Assembly (NCBI RefSeq): GCF_008638365.1
Contig: NZ_VWVU01000017.1
Location: 1-64,000, forward strand
From: Nocardiopsis quinghaiensis
GTDB lineage: Bacteria; Actinomycetota; Actinomycetes; Streptosporangiales; Streptosporangiaceae
DNA length: 64,000 bases
Direction of reading: 5' to 3'
In this document: positions 1 to 8,729 of the stretch, piece after piece
Layout: every line of letters begins with the position of its first letter
Position numbering within the stretch: position 1 is the stretch's first letter
Notes under the pieces: generated by a model
What the model was told of the DNA's origin: nothing
Databases searched by the model: none
The model's input: the letters and a program-made list of their open reading frames with translations, nothing else
Position numbers and translations under genes: made by a program

Positions 1-94
1 TGGATCTGGACCCGCTCATCTCGATTCAGTCGCTTCCCTGCCACAACCCTCTCCCCTGACCAGGAACGTTGCAACAAACACTAGAAACCACCCC

Positions 95-124
95 GTCGAG
101 CACGCCGGTACGGGCAAGATCATC
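95..124 (+). repeat. 30-bp dispersed repeat, copy 1
   Basis: This 30-nt stretch ends in CGGGCAAGATCATC and is matched at 29 of 30 positions by the complement of 55650-55679. The rest of the first 133 bases shows no gene. What the element does is unknown; a conserved regulatory or RNA element or a relic of a small mobile element are all possible. Confidence 0.6.
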
Positions 125-133
125 GGGGAGGGG

Positions 134-940
134 TCATTCGCGCTCTAGGGCCAGGGCGTCGTCCACTCCCGTCTCGTAGTCGCCCAGGAACGTCGGATCC
201 GGCCGCAGCACCACCGTGCCCAGCGCCGCCACCGCCGCCGGGACCTCCCGGAACCACCCGTACACGGTGGCGAAGGTGCGCTCCCGCAGGCTGGAGTCGG
301 CCACGCCCACCGCGTCGATCCCCGCCGCCCGGCACAACCGCACCGCCCGGGGCAGGTGGAAGTCCTGGGTGACCACCGTGGCCTCCTCCACCCCGAACAC
401 CTCGTGGGCCCGCACGCACGAGTCCCAGGTGGAGAACCCGGCGTAGTCGCCGACGATCCGCTCCCGCGGAACCCCGGCCGCCACCAGGTAGGCGCTCATC
501 GTGTCGGTCTCGTTGTAGTGCTCGACGCTGTTGTCCCCGGTCACCAGAACGGCGTCCGCCTTCCCGGCGAAGTACAGTCCCGCCGCGGTGTCCAGGCGCC
601 GTGCCAGCAGCAGGCTCGGTTGGCCGTCGGGTCGCACCCCCGCGCCCAGCACCAGTGCCACCGGGCGCTCGGGCACGCTCTCGGCGGTGTGGCGGTGGTC
701 GGAGGTGGAGGAGAGCACCCACAGGAACGGCGCGCACCCCGCCACCATCGCGAACACGGCCAGCAGGGCGAGGCGCCGCGGTCGAGGTCGGCGCCGACGC
801 TTGCCGGAGCCGCTGGAGCCGCTGGAGCCGCTGGAGCCGCTGGAGCCGCTGGAACCGCCGGAGCCGCCGGGATCGTCGGGGTCGCTGGAACCGTCGTCGG
901 GAACGGAGGGCCGGGGGCCGTCGGAGTCTGAGGTCGTCAC
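134..940 (-). CDS. YdcF/SanA-family (DUF218) membrane-anchored protein
   Basis: The protein of about 268 residues starts with an acidic, then Gly/Ser-rich segment, a basic patch (KRRRRPRPRR) and one hydrophobic segment (LALLAVFAMVAGCAPFLWVL), so the C-terminal domain probably lies outside the membrane. That domain has DUF218 hallmarks: a VALVLGAG strand, VLVTGDNS, and TVVTQDFHLPRA near the end. The family includes E. coli SanA and YdcF, linked to envelope integrity; the reaction is not established. The start is taken as the GTG at 940, because reading further upstream would overlap the divergent gene at 1076. No clear Shine-Dalgarno (SD) sequence precedes it, so a leaderless transcript is possible. 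The family call is good, the exact start uncertain. Confidence 0.7.
   Translation of the reverse strand: MTTSDSDGPRPSVPDDGSSDPDDPGGSGGSSGSSGSSGSSGSSGSGKRRRRPRPRRLALLAVFAMVAGCAPFLWVLSSTSDHRHTAESVPERPVALVLGAGVRPDGQPSLLLARRLDTAAGLYFAGKADAVLVTGDNSVEHYNETDTMSAYLVAAGVPRERIVGDYAGFSTWDSCVRAHEVFGVEEATVVTQDFHLPRAVRLCRAAGIDAVGVADSSLRERTFATVYGWFREVPAAVAALGTVVLRPDPTFLGDYETGVDDALALERE
804..872. repeat. 9-bp tandem repeat encoding a Gly-Ser linker
   Basis: Near-perfect 9-bp units (GCCGCTGGA on the plus strand) are repeated about seven times inside the 5' end of the YdcF-like gene. They encode a GSS-type linker just before the basic patch and membrane segment. The period is a multiple of three, so copy-number change would alter linker length without shifting the frame. 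Confidence 0.75.
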
Positions 941-1075
941 GCCAGGGAAGACGCCCGGACCCGCTCCGGAGTTCCGGCACGGCACAGGGGAGGTGCCGGA
1001 ACCCTCCGTCCACCGCCGGCCCGGAGACCGGAAACCGGCTGTTCTCCCGGCGCACGACGCGGCTAGAGTCGCCGC

Positions 1076-2644
1076 ATGTCCTTCCAGCCACAGCACGACG
1101 ACCTGCCCGCACGGCTCAGGGCCCTCGCCGACCTCATGCCGGGGAACATGCGCGACGGCTCCGGCATGCACGAGTACGACGGGAAGGTCGCCGACATGTC
1201 ACCGGACGGAGTCCGGGACGCACTGTCCCGCCTCGGCGGCGAACCCCTCGACGACCCGCACGACGAGGCCCACCTGGCCGCCTTCGAGAGCGCGCTCCGC
1301 TACGAGCTGGGCGAACTCCTGCTCCACCGCGTCAACCCCCTCTACCACCTGGGCGAACTCGACCTCTCCGGTTACGACCGCGGGTACGCCCCGAGGGTCG
1401 ACCGAGACGCCGCGCGCACCGCCCACCTGGTCGAGTGGCCGCGTGTGGCCGACAACGCGATCGCGGCCCTGGACCGCGTGCCCGCGCCCGTCGCCGAGGC
1501 ACTCCTCGGCGCCGTCCGGGGAGTCGCCGACGGACTCCCCGACGACCTGTCCGCCGACGTCCGCGAGGCCGCCCTCGCCGCGCACGCACGGCTGGTCGCC
1601 CACATCGAGCGGGCGGCGGAGGAGGGGCCCGAGAGCGCCGGGCTCGGCGCCGAGGCGCTCGGCCGCCTGATGGGCAGCGGTGAGGCCGTCGAGGTGGACC
1701 TCGAAGACCTGGCCGCACGCGCCGACGCCGAACGCGACCGTCTGCGGGCACGCCTCGCCGAGGCGGCCGGACGCCTCGCCCCCGGCCGCGACACCATGGA
1801 GTTCGTCCGCGAGCTCACCCGTCAGCACCCCGGCGCCGACGGCGTTCTGGACGCCGCCCGCCGCTGGACGGAGCTGGCACTGGAGTTCACCGCCGAGCGT
1901 GACCTCGCACCCCACAGCGACGGCGAGTGCCGTGTGGACGTCTCCCCGCCCTCCCAGCGCTGGGCCACCGCGATGATGGCGTGGTCCGGCCCGTGGGAGG
2001 CCGACACGCCCTCGTTCTACTTCATCACCCCGCCCGACGCCTCCTGGACCAAGGAGGAGGCCGACGAGTGGCTGGAGATGTTCAGCCACACCACCCTGCC
2101 CGCCGTGAGCGTGCACGAGGTCGCCCCGGGCCACTTCTCCCACGGCCGCGCCCTGCGCCGGGCACCCGGACCGGTGCGCCGCGCCCTGCACTCCATGACC
2201 TTCGCCGAGGGCTGGGCGCACTACGTGGAGGAGATGTGCGCTGAGGAGGGCTTCGGCGCCTACGCCGCCGAACGCCTGGGCGACGCCGCATGGACCGCCG
2301 ACCACTACGAGGCCGGCGTGTGGGTGGAGGCGCTCATCCGGGTCACCCGCCTGTCCGTGGCGATCGGTGTGCACAGCGGCACCATGACAGTGGAGGAGGC
2401 GGCCGCCCGCTTCGCCGAGGACACGCCGCTGCAGGGGCCCGCGGCCCTGTTCGAGGCGCGCCGCGCCACCTTCGACCCCACCTACGGCCGCTACACCTGG
2501 GGAAAGCTGGAGATCCTGCGGCTGAGGGAACAGGCACGTGAGCGCTGGGGCGACGGGTTCACCCTCGCCCGCTTCCACCGGGCGCTGCTCGGCCTGGGCT
2601 CCCCGCCGCTCGGCCTCATCGACGCCGTGCTCGACCACGGCTGA
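1076..2644 (+). CDS. DUF885 family protein, probable metallopeptidase-like hydrolase
   Basis: The 522-residue protein carries the DUF885 signature HEVAPGH at residues 347-353, followed by a conserved acidic motif (FAEGWAHYVEE) about 30 residues later. This matches a zinc-binding HExxxGH arrangement with a downstream glutamate. DUF885 proteins are typically 500-600 residues and are presumed peptidases; the substrate is unknown. There is no signal peptide, so it should be cytoplasmic. The ATG at 1076 gives a start typical of the family (MSFQPQHDDLPARL). It is divergent from the YdcF-like gene and is followed by a hairpin before the convergent MurQ gene. Confidence 0.75.
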   Translation: MSFQPQHDDLPARLRALADLMPGNMRDGSGMHEYDGKVADMSPDGVRDALSRLGGEPLDDPHDEAHLAAFESALRYELGELLLHRVNPLYHLGELDLSGYDRGYAPRVDRDAARTAHLVEWPRVADNAIAALDRVPAPVAEALLGAVRGVADGLPDDLSADVREAALAAHARLVAHIERAAEEGPESAGLGAEALGRLMGSGEAVEVDLEDLAARADAERDRLRARLAEAAGRLAPGRDTMEFVRELTRQHPGADGVLDAARRWTELALEFTAERDLAPHSDGECRVDVSPPSQRWATAMMAWSGPWEADTPSFYFITPPDASWTKEEADEWLEMFSHTTLPAVSVHEVAPGHFSHGRALRRAPGPVRRALHSMTFAEGWAHYVEEMCAEEGFGAYAAERLGDAAWTADHYEAGVWVEALIRVTRLSVAIGVHSGTMTVEEAAARFAEDTPLQGPAALFEARRATFDPTYGRYTWGKLEILRLREQARERWGDGFTLARFHRALLGLGSPPLGLIDAVLDHG

Positions 2645-2697
2645 CCCGGCGGCCCGGGCCGGTGGACCGCCCCCTCCGGCCCGGGCGGCCGCCGGAC

Positions 2698-2725
2698 GGC
2701 CCCGCTTCCTCCCGGAGGCGGGGCC
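2698..2725. terminator. Hairpin between convergent DUF885 and murQ genes
   Basis: GGCCCCGC at 2698-2705 pairs with GCGGGGCC at 2718-2725, with a further TCC/GGA pairing inside. It lies between two convergent stop codons and fits a bidirectional terminator without a U-tract. Confidence 0.6.
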
Positions 2726-2737
2726 CCAGCGCCCGGC

Positions 2738-3751
2738 CTACTCCGGGGCGGCCGGGCCCGCCGCACCCAGACGGGCGAGCGCGGCGCGTACCCGGCCCCG
2801 CGCCGCGCCCAGCGCACGCGAGGCCGAAGCAGCGTCCACGTCGGCCAGCAGCGACACCAGCGCCACCCGGGTGTCGCCCCCCGCAGCGTTCAGCGCCTTC
2901 GCGCACACCGCCTCGTCCATCCCCGTGGCCTGCGTCAGGATGGTCACCACCCGGCCGCGCAGCTTGCCGTTGGTGGCGTCCACCCCCACCATCAGATTCG
3001 AGTACGTGCGCCCCATCCGCACCATCACCGCGGTGGAGAACGCGTTCAGCGCCAGCTTCTGCGCGGTGCCCGCCTTCATCCGGGTGGACCCGGCGATCAC
3101 CTCAGCGCCCGTGGACATGCCCACGTGAACGTCCACGCTCCCCGCCAGCGGCGCCCGCGGGTTCGCGCTGATCAGCACCGTCGACGCCGAGCGCTCCCGC
3201 GCGGCCTCCAGGGCGCCTCCCACGTACGGGGTCCGGCCGCTGGCGGCCAGCCCCACCACCAGTGAGCCCGGAGCGATCCCGGCCGCGTCGGCGCGCCCCG
3301 TCTCCCAGTCGTCCTCGATCCCCTCCACGGCCCGCGCCAGCGCCTCCCCGCCGCCCGCGTGGTGGGACACCACCCAGTCGGCGGGCACGCCGTAGGTCGG
3401 CGGCAGCTCGGCGGCGTCCTGGGCGGCGATCCGCCCCGACGTGCCCGCGCCGAAGTAGTGAATGCCCGCACCGGCCTCCAGGGCGGCCACCCCCAGCTCC
3501 ACGGCCCGCGCCAGCTCCGGCAGGACCGCGCCCACCGCGGCGGGGACCGTGACGTCCTCGGCGTTGATCTGACGCAGTACGTCCAGTGCCGGAAGCAGGT
3601 CGATGTCGTGGGTACCGGAGTTGCGGGCCTCGGTGGGCGCGCGCACGATCACGGCCCCGTCGTCCTCCGTCCGTCCGGAGGAGGACGGGGCCCCGTCCTC
3701 CCGCGGGGTGTTTCCGCCGTTCGGCGGGGCGTCTCTCCCGCTGTCGTGCAC
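2738..3751 (-). CDS. murQ: N-acetylmuramic acid 6-phosphate etherase (MurQ)
   Basis: MurQ cleaves the lactyl ether of MurNAc-6-phosphate to GlcNAc-6-phosphate and lactate in peptidoglycan recycling. The protein shows the SIS-domain signature HYFGAGTSGRIAAQDAAELP and the conserved segment STGAEVIAGSTRMKAGTAQK. A disordered N-terminal tail of about 30 residues makes it slightly longer (about 337 residues) than the usual 300. The GTG at 3751 is preferred because CTCCT at 3758-3762 (AGGAG on the coding strand) lies six bases upstream; a GTG at 3775 is the alternative. The next gene upstream on this strand is an RpiR/MurR-like regulator, the usual partner. Confidence 0.88.
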   Translation of the reverse strand: MHDSGRDAPPNGGNTPREDGAPSSSGRTEDDGAVIVRAPTEARNSGTHDIDLLPALDVLRQINAEDVTVPAAVGAVLPELARAVELGVAALEAGAGIHYFGAGTSGRIAAQDAAELPPTYGVPADWVVSHHAGGGEALARAVEGIEDDWETGRADAAGIAPGSLVVGLAASGRTPYVGGALEAARERSASTVLISANPRAPLAGSVDVHVGMSTGAEVIAGSTRMKAGTAQKLALNAFSTAVMVRMGRTYSNLMVGVDATNGKLRGRVVTILTQATGMDEAVCAKALNAAGGDTRVALVSLLADVDAASASRALGAARGRVRAALARLGAAGPAAPE

Positions 3752-3871
3752 AGCGCTCTCCTGTTCGATCCGCACCCGTGCCGTTCCTTTCCGCCGGTCC
3801 GTCGGACGAGCCCGAACGCGTCCGGTCCCGCCGTCGGACGGATCCGGACGGCGGGACCGACGCGTACGGGG

Positions 3872-4861
3872 TCAGCCGTCGTCTCCGTCCGTGCTCCTGC
3901 CACCGGAGCCCTCGCCCCTGCGGCGCCTGCGGTCGTCGCTGATCCGCAGCCCCCGCACCGCCTCGAAGGTGGTCTCCAACGCGGTGCGGCTGTCGGTGTA
4001 GCGGCTCTGCGCCAAGCCCACGAACAGGCAGTCCACCACGGTCAGCTGTGCCAGCCTGCTCGCCGTGGCCCCCGAACGGAACGTGGTCTCGCGCGCCGCG
4101 GTGGTCAGCACGTGGTCGGCGAACCCGATCGACGAGCGGGGGAAGTTCGTGATGGCGACGGTCCGCGCGCCGCGCCGTCCCGCCTCGGTCAGCGCCTGCA
4201 CGGTGTCTATGGTCGTGCCGCTGTGGGAGATGCCGACGGCCACGTCGCGCTCGTCCAGCAGCGCCGCGCTGGTGAGCATCACGTGCGCGTCCGACCACGC
4301 GAACGAGGTCAACCCGATCCGGTGCAGCTTCTGCTGCAGGTCGGCGCCGACGAACGCGCTCGCGCCCACCCCGTACACGTCGATGCGCCGGGCACCCGCC
4401 ATCGTGTCGATGACCGTGCGCAGCACCTCCACGTCCAGGGAGGCGCCGGTCTCCTCCACCGCGCGCGCGTCGGTGTAGGCGATCTTCTGGACCACCGTGA
4501 CGAGGGTGTCGTCGGGGTTGATGTCGCTGGACAGCTCTGGCGAACCGGAGCGTGCGCCGCGCGCCTGACCGGCCTCGGTGGCCAGCGCCAGGCGCAGCTC
4601 CCGGTAACCGCTGAAGTCGATGGTGCGGCAGAACCGGATCACCGTGGCCTCGGAGGTGGCGCAGTCCTTGGCGAGCTGGGTGATGGAGGAGGCGGCGGCA
4701 CGCTCGGGATCGTCGATGACGTGCTGGGCGACCCGCCGCTCGGCGGGTGCGAGGGAGGGCAGGAGCGACCGTATGCGCAGGACGGTCGTGGGAACGGGCG
4801 GCGCGGAGACATCCTGCTTGGTCTCCGGCCGGCCGTCCGCAGCCTTCGGAATTTCCGCCAT
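3872..4861 (-). CDS. RpiR/MurR-family transcriptional regulator
   Basis: The product of about 329 residues has an N-terminal RpiR helix-turn-helix (SLAPAERRVAQHVIDDP, then ITQLAKDCATSEATVIRFCR) and a C-terminal SIS sugar-phosphate domain (IDVYGVGASAFVGADLQQKL and VGISHSGTTIDTVQALTEA). Regulators of this class sense sugar phosphates such as MurNAc-6-P and control the linked etherase gene. The C-terminus is a charged Arg/Asp/Gly tail. The start is placed at the ATG at 4861; an upstream in-frame ATG at 4936 would add a less family-like extension. It lies 120 bp upstream of murQ on the same strand, so co-transcription is likely. Confidence 0.82.
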   Translation of the reverse strand: MAEIPKAADGRPETKQDVSAPPVPTTVLRIRSLLPSLAPAERRVAQHVIDDPERAAASSITQLAKDCATSEATVIRFCRTIDFSGYRELRLALATEAGQARGARSGSPELSSDINPDDTLVTVVQKIAYTDARAVEETGASLDVEVLRTVIDTMAGARRIDVYGVGASAFVGADLQQKLHRIGLTSFAWSDAHVMLTSAALLDERDVAVGISHSGTTIDTVQALTEAGRRGARTVAITNFPRSSIGFADHVLTTAARETTFRSGATASRLAQLTVVDCLFVGLAQSRYTDSRTALETTFEAVRGLRISDDRRRRRGEGSGGRSTDGDDG

Positions 4862-4865
4862 GGAG

Positions 4866-4878
4866 GAAAGTTTCTTTC
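4866..4878. promoter_or_regulatory. GAAAG-N3-CTTTC inverted repeat in the murR leader
   Basis: GAAAGTTTCTTTC is a 5-bp inverted repeat with a 3-base spacer, a few bases upstream of the regulator start and within the 200-bp divergent region shared with the SARP gene. An autoregulatory operator is plausible but unproven. Confidence 0.35.
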
Positions 4879-5062
4879 GGTCGTGGTGCAGAGTCAACGA
4901 GGTGGTGGGAAAAATCGGGAGAATCCAGGATTCCAAGGGACGGCCGCAGCGGCAAGTACCTAAGCCCGATTGCGCTACCCCAGCTCAGACGGCACCCTGG
5001 CACCAGGGGGCGCCGCGGTTCACCCGCATCACACACGCCCGCCTCGCAGGGGGGATGGTGCC

Positions 5063-6748
5063 GTGCCGCTGAGCGACCCGGCAGGGCGGCGCGACGCGGC
5101 CGCCGGGGCCGGACACGCCGCCCCCGGGCTCCGTGTCGGACTGCTCGGACAGTTCGGCGTCGAGATGGACGGCGTCCCGCTGCGCCTGCGCGGGGGCAAG
5201 CGCCGCGCCATGCTCGCCGCCCTGCTGCTCAGCGCCGGACGTACCGTCACCACCGCCCACCTCATCGAACGCGTCTGGGGGACCCCGCCCTCCCCGTCCG
5301 CGCGCAGCGCCCTGCAGGTCCACGTGGTCCGCGCCCGCGCCATCCTGGACCACCACTGCGGCACCCCGCTGATCAGAGGCGGGGACGGCGGCTACCGGAT
5401 CGACCTCGCCGAGGAGCAGTCCGACCTGCTGCGCTTTCGCTCCCTGGTGCGCAGCGCCGCCGACGCCGCCTCCCGTGGGGACACGGCCGCCCGTGCCGAG
5501 CTGTTCGTCCGCGCTCTGGGACTGTGGCGGGGACCGGTCCTGGCCGACGTCGCCAGCCCCGTCCTGCACGAGCGCGACGTCGCGCCCCTGAACGGGGAGC
5601 TCCTCCGTGCCGCCGAGGAGGGGTTCGGCGCCGCCCTGGCCCACGGCGACCACGAGCGGGTGGCCGACCGGATCGGCCCCATCGCCACCGACCACCCCGA
5701 GCGCGAACCCCTCGTCCGCGTCCAGATGGTCGCCCTCTACCGGGCCGGCCGCCCCAGCGAAGCGCTGCGCGTGTACGCCCGCACCCGCGACGTCCTGGCC
5801 GAGCGCCTCGGGGCGGATCCGGGGCGCGAGCTCCAGGAGACCTTCCACGGCGTCCTGCGCGGAGACCTCGACCGCGCCCGTGTCCCGCACCAGCGCGCCC
5901 CGGCCGAACTGCCCGCCGCGCCCGCCGCCCTGGTGGGACGCGAGGAGGCCGTGGCCGAGCTGGACCGGCTGGTCGACCCTCGGGGCGCCGCCCCCGGCAG
6001 TGTCCTGGTGCGCGGTCCCGCCGGTGCGGGCGCCAGCGCCCTCGCCCTGAGCTGGGCGCACGCGGTCGCCCCGTACTTTCCCGACGGACAGCTCTACGTC
6101 GACCTGCGCGGCGGCGACGGCACCCCGCGCGATCCCGTCGAGGTGCTGCGCCGCCTGGTGCGCTCCCTGTCCTCCCGCGCACACGACGTCCCCGCCATGG
6201 ACGCCGAGGAGGCGGCCGCGCGGGTCCGCACGCTCCTGGCGCACCGGCGCGTCCTGCTGGTCCTGGACAACGCGGCCTCCTCCTTCCAGGTGCGCCCCCT
6301 GCTGCCCGGCGGGACCGGCTGCGCGGCGGTGGTCACCAGCCGGTACTGGCTGACCGACCTGCTGGTACGCGACGGCCTGCGGGCCGTACCGGTGGGGCCG
6401 CTGCCCCCGGACGCCGCGGTGGAGCTGCTGCGCGCGCACGCGGGCCCGGGCCGCTGCGCGGAACCGGTGCTCCGCCGCATCGCCCACCAGGCAGGACTCC
6501 TGCCCCTGCCGCTGCGGATGGCGGCGGTCTGGCTCGACACCCACCCGCGCCGGTCCGCGACCGACCTGGTGCGGCTCCTGGAGGGGGTGGACCCGGCACG
6601 TGGAGGCGCTCCCACGGCTCGTATGGCCGCCGTGCTGCGTGCCGGGCCCGAGGAGGGCCGACACGGCCGCGGGGAAGTACCGGCCGTATCCCGTCCTCCT
6701 GGCACGAGTGTCGGCCAGGGGTCTTACGTTCGGCTTTCACCCGGATGA
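5063..6748 (+). CDS. SARP/AfsR-type regulator with BTAD and NB-ARC-like domain
   Basis: The protein of about 561 residues has an OmpR-type winged-helix DNA-binding domain (VGLLGQFGVEMDG, LRGGKRRAMLAALLL, LQVHVVRARAIL), a BTAD helical domain, and then an NB-ARC-like segment starting PAALVGREEAVAEL with a Walker B-like VLLVLDNA. The P-loop reads GPAGAGASAL: the lysine expected in GxxGxGK[ST] is replaced by alanine, so nucleotide binding may be weakened or lost. No TPR domain follows, unlike AfsR. The GTG at 5063 is preferred because a GGGGGGA run lies about eight bases upstream. Such regulators often activate secondary metabolism, but the nearest PKS gene is 20 kb away and any link is unproven. 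Confidence 0.78.
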   Translation: MPLSDPAGRRDAAAGAGHAAPGLRVGLLGQFGVEMDGVPLRLRGGKRRAMLAALLLSAGRTVTTAHLIERVWGTPPSPSARSALQVHVVRARAILDHHCGTPLIRGGDGGYRIDLAEEQSDLLRFRSLVRSAADAASRGDTAARAELFVRALGLWRGPVLADVASPVLHERDVAPLNGELLRAAEEGFGAALAHGDHERVADRIGPIATDHPEREPLVRVQMVALYRAGRPSEALRVYARTRDVLAERLGADPGRELQETFHGVLRGDLDRARVPHQRAPAELPAAPAALVGREEAVAELDRLVDPRGAAPGSVLVRGPAGAGASALALSWAHAVAPYFPDGQLYVDLRGGDGTPRDPVEVLRRLVRSLSSRAHDVPAMDAEEAAARVRTLLAHRRVLLVLDNAASSFQVRPLLPGGTGCAAVVTSRYWLTDLLVRDGLRAVPVGPLPPDAAVELLRAHAGPGRCAEPVLRRIAHQAGLLPLPLRMAAVWLDTHPRRSATDLVRLLEGVDPARGGAPTARMAAVLRAGPEEGRHGRGEVPAVSRPPGTSVGQGSYVRLSPG

Positions 6749-6971
6749 GGAGCGGTGACATGCCCGAGCGCCCCCGCGCGCGGGACCGGGACGAGGGGCG
6801 GGCGGTGTGAGCGAGAGGATGGCCTGCCCCGATCGCCCCCGCGCGCGAGGGACGAGGGATACGGCTCCCTCTGACGCGGATGCCCGCGCATTCTCACTAC
6901 AAGGTCATGAAATCGGTCGGATCTACCTACGGGGGTGCTCATCACCCACAGGAGTCGCTAGTGTCAACCCC

Positions 6972-7157
6972 ATGACACAGAACAACGATCCCAACATGGA
7001 CCCGGCGGGCAACACCCAGCACTTCCGCCGCTTCGTCGACGAGAACCCGGAGCCCGAGGAGCCCGCGCGCCGCCCGATCCTGCCGATCCTGCTCGCGGCC
7101 GTCGGCGTGGTCCTGGTCATCGCCGTGATCGTCGCGCTGTTCCTGGCCTTCGCCTAG
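6972..7157 (+). CDS. Small single-pass membrane protein, 61 residues
   Basis: The ATG at 6972 opens a 61-residue protein with a hydrophilic, acidic N-terminus and one C-terminal transmembrane helix (ILPILLAAVGVVLVIAVIVALFLAF). The family is not recognised. Third codon positions are strongly G/C, as in neighbouring genes, which supports coding. It stands alone between the SARP gene and the tRNAs. Confidence 0.6.
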   Translation: MTQNNDPNMDPAGNTQHFRRFVDENPEPEEPARRPILPILLAAVGVVLVIAVIVALFLAFA

Positions 7158-7313
7158 GCCTCCTCCCAGGGAGGTCCTCTCCCGGAAGGAGAACGCGCGG
7201 CATGGGACCGGCTTCCCGGCCGGCCCGAAGCGGTTCGCGGCTACCTCGTGGTCCTGCTAGAGTTAACGACGTCGCCAGGTACGGCCCACGGGGCCGACAC
7301 CGGCGAGCGGCGG

Positions 7314-7387
7314 GCGCCATTAGCTCAGTTGGTTAGAGCAGCTGACTCTTAATCAGCGGGTCCGGGGTTCGAGTCCCTGATGGCGCA
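7314..7387 (+). tRNA. tRNA-Lys (CTT), copy 1
   Basis: A complete cloverleaf can be read: acceptor GCGCCAT/ATGGCGC, D-arm TAGCTCAGTTGGTTAGAGCA, anticodon loop CTCTTAA with anticodon CTT, and T-loop TTCGAGT. The 3' CCA is not encoded. A strong hairpin follows seven bases later. Confidence 0.95.
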
Positions 7388-7393
7388 CAGCGG

Positions 7394-7434
7394 GAAGGCC
7401 CCGGGAGAGGACATCCTCCTCTCCCGGGGCCTTC
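7394..7434 (+). terminator. Terminator of the first tRNA-Lys gene
   Basis: Perfect 17-bp stem (7394-7410 with 7418-7434) and a 7-nt loop, just downstream of the tRNA. Confidence 0.85.
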
Positions 7435-7583
7435 TTCGTGTCCGCCCCGCCGCGAGCCCCCGGTGGTGCGGGGGCGTCCCCGGTGGCGTGCCCCACATCG
7501 GGTGCTTCGCGGCATCGGTGGCTCCACGGTTCGGGTAGAGTGACACCGTTGCCGCCGGCGAGCAGCCGTGCGGTGAACGACAG

Positions 7584-7657
7584 GCGTCATTAGCTCAGTT
7601 GGTCAGAGCAGCTGACTCTTAATCAGCGGGTCCGGGGTTCGAGTCCCTGATGACGCA
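7584..7657 (+). tRNA. tRNA-Lys (CTT), copy 2
   Basis: Nearly identical to the copy at 7314. The acceptor stem is GCGTCAT/ATGACGC, a compensated C-G to T-A change at one pair, and the D-loop differs by one base (GGTC for GGTT). The anticodon is CTT and the CCA is not encoded. Confidence 0.95.
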
Positions 7658-7664
7658 CACGAGG

Positions 7665-7697
7665 CGAAGGCCCCGGTCGATCGGACCGGGGCCTTCG
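7665..7697 (+). terminator. Terminator of the second tRNA-Lys gene
   Basis: Perfect 14-bp stem (7665-7678 with 7684-7697), pentanucleotide loop, eight bases after the tRNA. Confidence 0.85.
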
Positions 7698-8077
7698 TGC
7701 TGTCCGGACGTATTCCGCTGGAAATCTCCTCCGAGTCCTTTGTCCCACCCCGTTACCCAGCGCATTTCGGCGGGAGCATTCTGTTTCCTTTTCGGAGGGG
7801 GAGGAACGGGGTCCCGCGCATGCGGGGCGGTTGCCCTCCGTGACGTCCGGAAGGGAGGTGTGCCGCGGCGCGTAAAGTGTCGTAGCCGTGTGGTGTGCTG
7901 ATTCGCGCCACGGAGGCGGGGCCCGAGCGGGTCCTGGCACGGTGAGTGACTGCGGCGTCGCATTTCGCATTCCGTGAATGAGATTGACATAAACCCCCGA
8001 ATGGTGAACCGTTACCTTTCCGCCACCCCCACCTCATGCAGGTGGCAATCCCCATGCATAACTTCCGGAGTATTCTC
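7698..8077. other. Intergenic region upstream of lipoprotein gene
   Basis: About 380 bp with no convincing gene. Short open frames here lack the G/C-rich third positions of real genes. The part near 7950-8050 is less GC-rich and probably holds the promoter of the lipoprotein gene; no clear -10/-35 pair was seen. Confidence 0.5.
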
Positions 8078-8581
8078 ATGTCTTCTGTCTCCCCCGTCCT
8101 GCGCACCGTCGGTGTGTCGGTGCTCGCCGCCGGTGCCGCGTTCTCCCTCAGCGGCTGCGGTGTCCTCCTGTCCGCTCTCGGCGGCGGCAACGTGATGGAA
8201 CTCAACGTCGGCGAATGCTTCAGCGAGGCCGAGATGAACGCCGCGCTCGGGAGTGAGGAGGAGGTCAGTGACGTCCCGCTGATCGACTGCGCCGAGGAGC
8301 ACGACTCCGAGTTCTTCTTCTCCCACGAGATGACGGGGGACGAGTTCCCGGGCGCTGCCGCGATCAGCACCGAGGCGGAGGAGGTCTGCTACGGGGACAA
8401 CTTCACCGACTTCGTCGGGGTCTCCTATGAGGAGTCGGAGATCTTCGCCGCCTACCTCGCCCCGACCTCGCAGACCTGGGACCAGCTGAACGACCGCGAG
8501 ATCCTCTGCTACGTCACCACCGTCGCGTCCGGCGAGACCGGCGAGCCGGTCACCGGCACCCTGGAGGGCGCGAACCGCTGA
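8078..8581 (+). CDS. Lipoprotein, septum-formation-family-like
   Basis: The protein of about 167 residues has a lipoprotein signal (VGVSVLAAGAAFSLSGC, lipobox LSGC) and an acidic extracellular domain with conserved cysteines in DC.EEHDSE and REILCYV contexts. That pattern resembles actinobacterial septum-formation-family proteins (not verified by search). The ATG at 8078 is chosen because GGAG at 8067-8070 sits seven bases upstream. The protein at 8923 is a diverged paralogue sharing the DC-x-E-x-HD and DRE(I/V)LC motifs. The role is unknown; a cell-surface location is inferred from the lipobox. Confidence 0.65.
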   Translation: MSSVSPVLRTVGVSVLAAGAAFSLSGCGVLLSALGGGNVMELNVGECFSEAEMNAALGSEEEVSDVPLIDCAEEHDSEFFFSHEMTGDEFPGAAAISTEAEEVCYGDNFTDFVGVSYEESEIFAAYLAPTSQTWDQLNDREILCYVTTVASGETGEPVTGTLEGANR

Positions 8582-8729
8582 CCGCGGGTCGTCCGGCCCG
8601 GCGAAAGGCCCTGCCCCGCCTCGGTTCTCCCTGTTCCCCCGCACCCCACACCTGCGGCGACGCATGACGCGTCGTGCCCGGGACGCACGGGAGGACCTGA
8701 TTCGTCCGGGCCCCGGGTGAAACCTTCTC

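Noticed and set aside
781..880. Tandem repeat considered as a CRISPR-like array
   Set aside because: The 9-bp units have no spacers and encode a Gly-Ser linker. No CRISPR array or cas gene was seen anywhere in the window.
1199..2638. Long minus-strand frame opposite the DUF885 gene
   Set aside because: It is a G/A-rich antisense shadow of a gene with clear catalytic motifs on the plus strand. The same reasoning removed the long antisense frames under the PKS, helicase and conservon genes.
5063..6748. SARP as the pathway-specific activator of the PKS
   Set aside because: It is 20 kb away with unrelated genes between and no repeated SARP-binding heptamers were recognised at the PKS promoter, so no link is claimed.
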